Of a stretch of 30,676 nt of DNA, positions 30,353 through 30,676 are shown in pieces. The notes beneath the pieces are model-generated. The model worked only from the letters and a program-made list of their open reading frames with translations. It did no database searches and was not told the DNA's origin. The stretch spans positions 1-30,676 of the forward strand of contig MHGW01000042.1 of assembly GCA_001805765.1 (NCBI GenBank), given 5' to 3'. This stretch comes from Omnitrophica WOR_2 bacterium RIFCSPLOWO2_01_FULL_41_12 (GTDB lineage Bacteria > Omnitrophota > Gorgyraeia > Gygaellales > Profunditerraquicolaceae). Position 1 is the stretch's first letter; each line of letters starts with the position of its first letter. A program made the position numbers and the translations under genes.

Positions 30353-30676
30353 TTATAACGGCGTAAGTACTCCACCTGTAGTAGCAGTATAAGTAGTATC
30401 GCCGGTTGTGCCTACGGTTTGAGGTGCTGCCACAAATGTGTAACCAGTAGAAGCCATTGTACACCTGTAAAGATAGCCTTGTAATGTTGTTGTTTGTCCA
30501 CCTGCACCTGCACAGTAGCTACCAATGGAAGTCATATATTGTCCTAACTGAACTGTGGTAGCTGGATACAGACCGCTATTTGTAATGGAGTATGTTTCTG
30601 CTGAAGTAGATATACTGCGTAGAGTAGATTTTGCTGCTGCAGTATTAGCCGTTCTTCTCGCACTTAACAAATTAGG
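30353..30676 (-). CDS. Type IV pilin/pseudopilin-like protein, C-terminal part
   Basis: The gene enters from beyond the window; 107 codons of its 3' end are present. The visible N-terminal piece PNLLSARRTANTAAAKSTLR and then TSAETYSITNSGLYP match the region just after the hydrophobic alpha-1 core of type IV pilins and type II secretion pseudopilins. The conserved ALxxI-S-AETY-like pattern is present. A Cys pair (in GSYCAGAGG and YLYRCTM) is suited to a disulfide. The remainder is Thr/Gly-rich, as in minor pilins of uncultured bacteria. The signal peptide and helix are outside the window. A strong terminator follows. Confidence 0.8.
   Translation of the reverse strand, partial: PNLLSARRTANTAAAKSTLRSISTSAETYSITNSGLYPATTVQLGQYMTSIGSYCAGAGGQTTTLQGYLYRCTMASTGYTFVAAPQTVGTTGDTTYTATTGGVLTPL

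Overview
This window looks like a chromosomal segment of a free-living anaerobic bacterium, not a phage or plasmid. Almost everything from 106 to 28961 lies on the + strand in tightly packed genes, many overlapping by 1 to 20 bases, with AT-leaning moderate base composition and Shine-Dalgarno-led starts. The mix of an archaeal-type thymidylate synthase, an archaeal-type iPGM-like protein, citramalate synthase, an Etf with a ferredoxin domain, PilZ/GGDEF proteins and a type IV pilin-like protein suggests an uncultivated lineage such as Omnitrophota. That assignment is inference from gene content; no rRNA is present.

Layout. 1-176: the 3' end of one tRNA and a complete tRNA-Gly(TCC). 229-3027: thymidylate synthase (TysY type), a PilZ protein, gpsA, tRNA-Pro(GGG) and a second PilZ protein. 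3056-13740: a threonine/isoleucine-centred cluster of hom, thrC, an apgM-like gene that is the best candidate for the missing homoserine kinase, lysC and cimA, interleaved with coaB, a nucleotidyltransferase-like gene, a TPM/LemA pair and cstA. 13740-19992: valS, nadC, uvrB and coaX. 20002-25426: marC, glgC, an ArgA-like GNAT, then acyl-CoA dehydrogenase with EtfB and a ferredoxin-fused EtfA. 25521-28961: a consensus sigma-70 promoter driving a small helix-turn-helix gene overlapping smc. On the minus strand are a GAF-GGDEF diguanylate cyclase with its own promoter, a terminator, and the 3' part of a pilin gene that runs off the window.

How the genes work together. LysC, Hom, the ApgM-like protein and ThrC would cover most of the route from aspartate to threonine (aspartate-semialdehyde dehydrogenase is not here), and CimA feeds isoleucine synthesis. 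CoaB and CoaX serve coenzyme A, NadC serves NAD, and Acd/EtfB/EtfA form an acyl-CoA reductase/oxidase with a probable ferredoxin link. The PilZ proteins, the GGDEF protein and the pilin suggest c-di-GMP control of surface structures.

The most unusual signal is a family of 29-base double palindromes built on GGGAC-A-GTCCC. One copy is intergenic (8131-8161) and three sit inside valS, all in the same reading phase and adding Gln-Gly-(Gln/Leu)-Ser...Val-Pro peptides at inter-domain positions. The next gene, nadC, carries two oppositely oriented arrays of a GGT-type heptamer, also read through in frame. Together they make 14.3-17.2 kb a hotspot of repeats domesticated into essential enzymes. Other points to check are an SMC protein with almost no hinge, an internal translation start in lysC, and a mutually exclusive hairpin pair covering the hom start codon.
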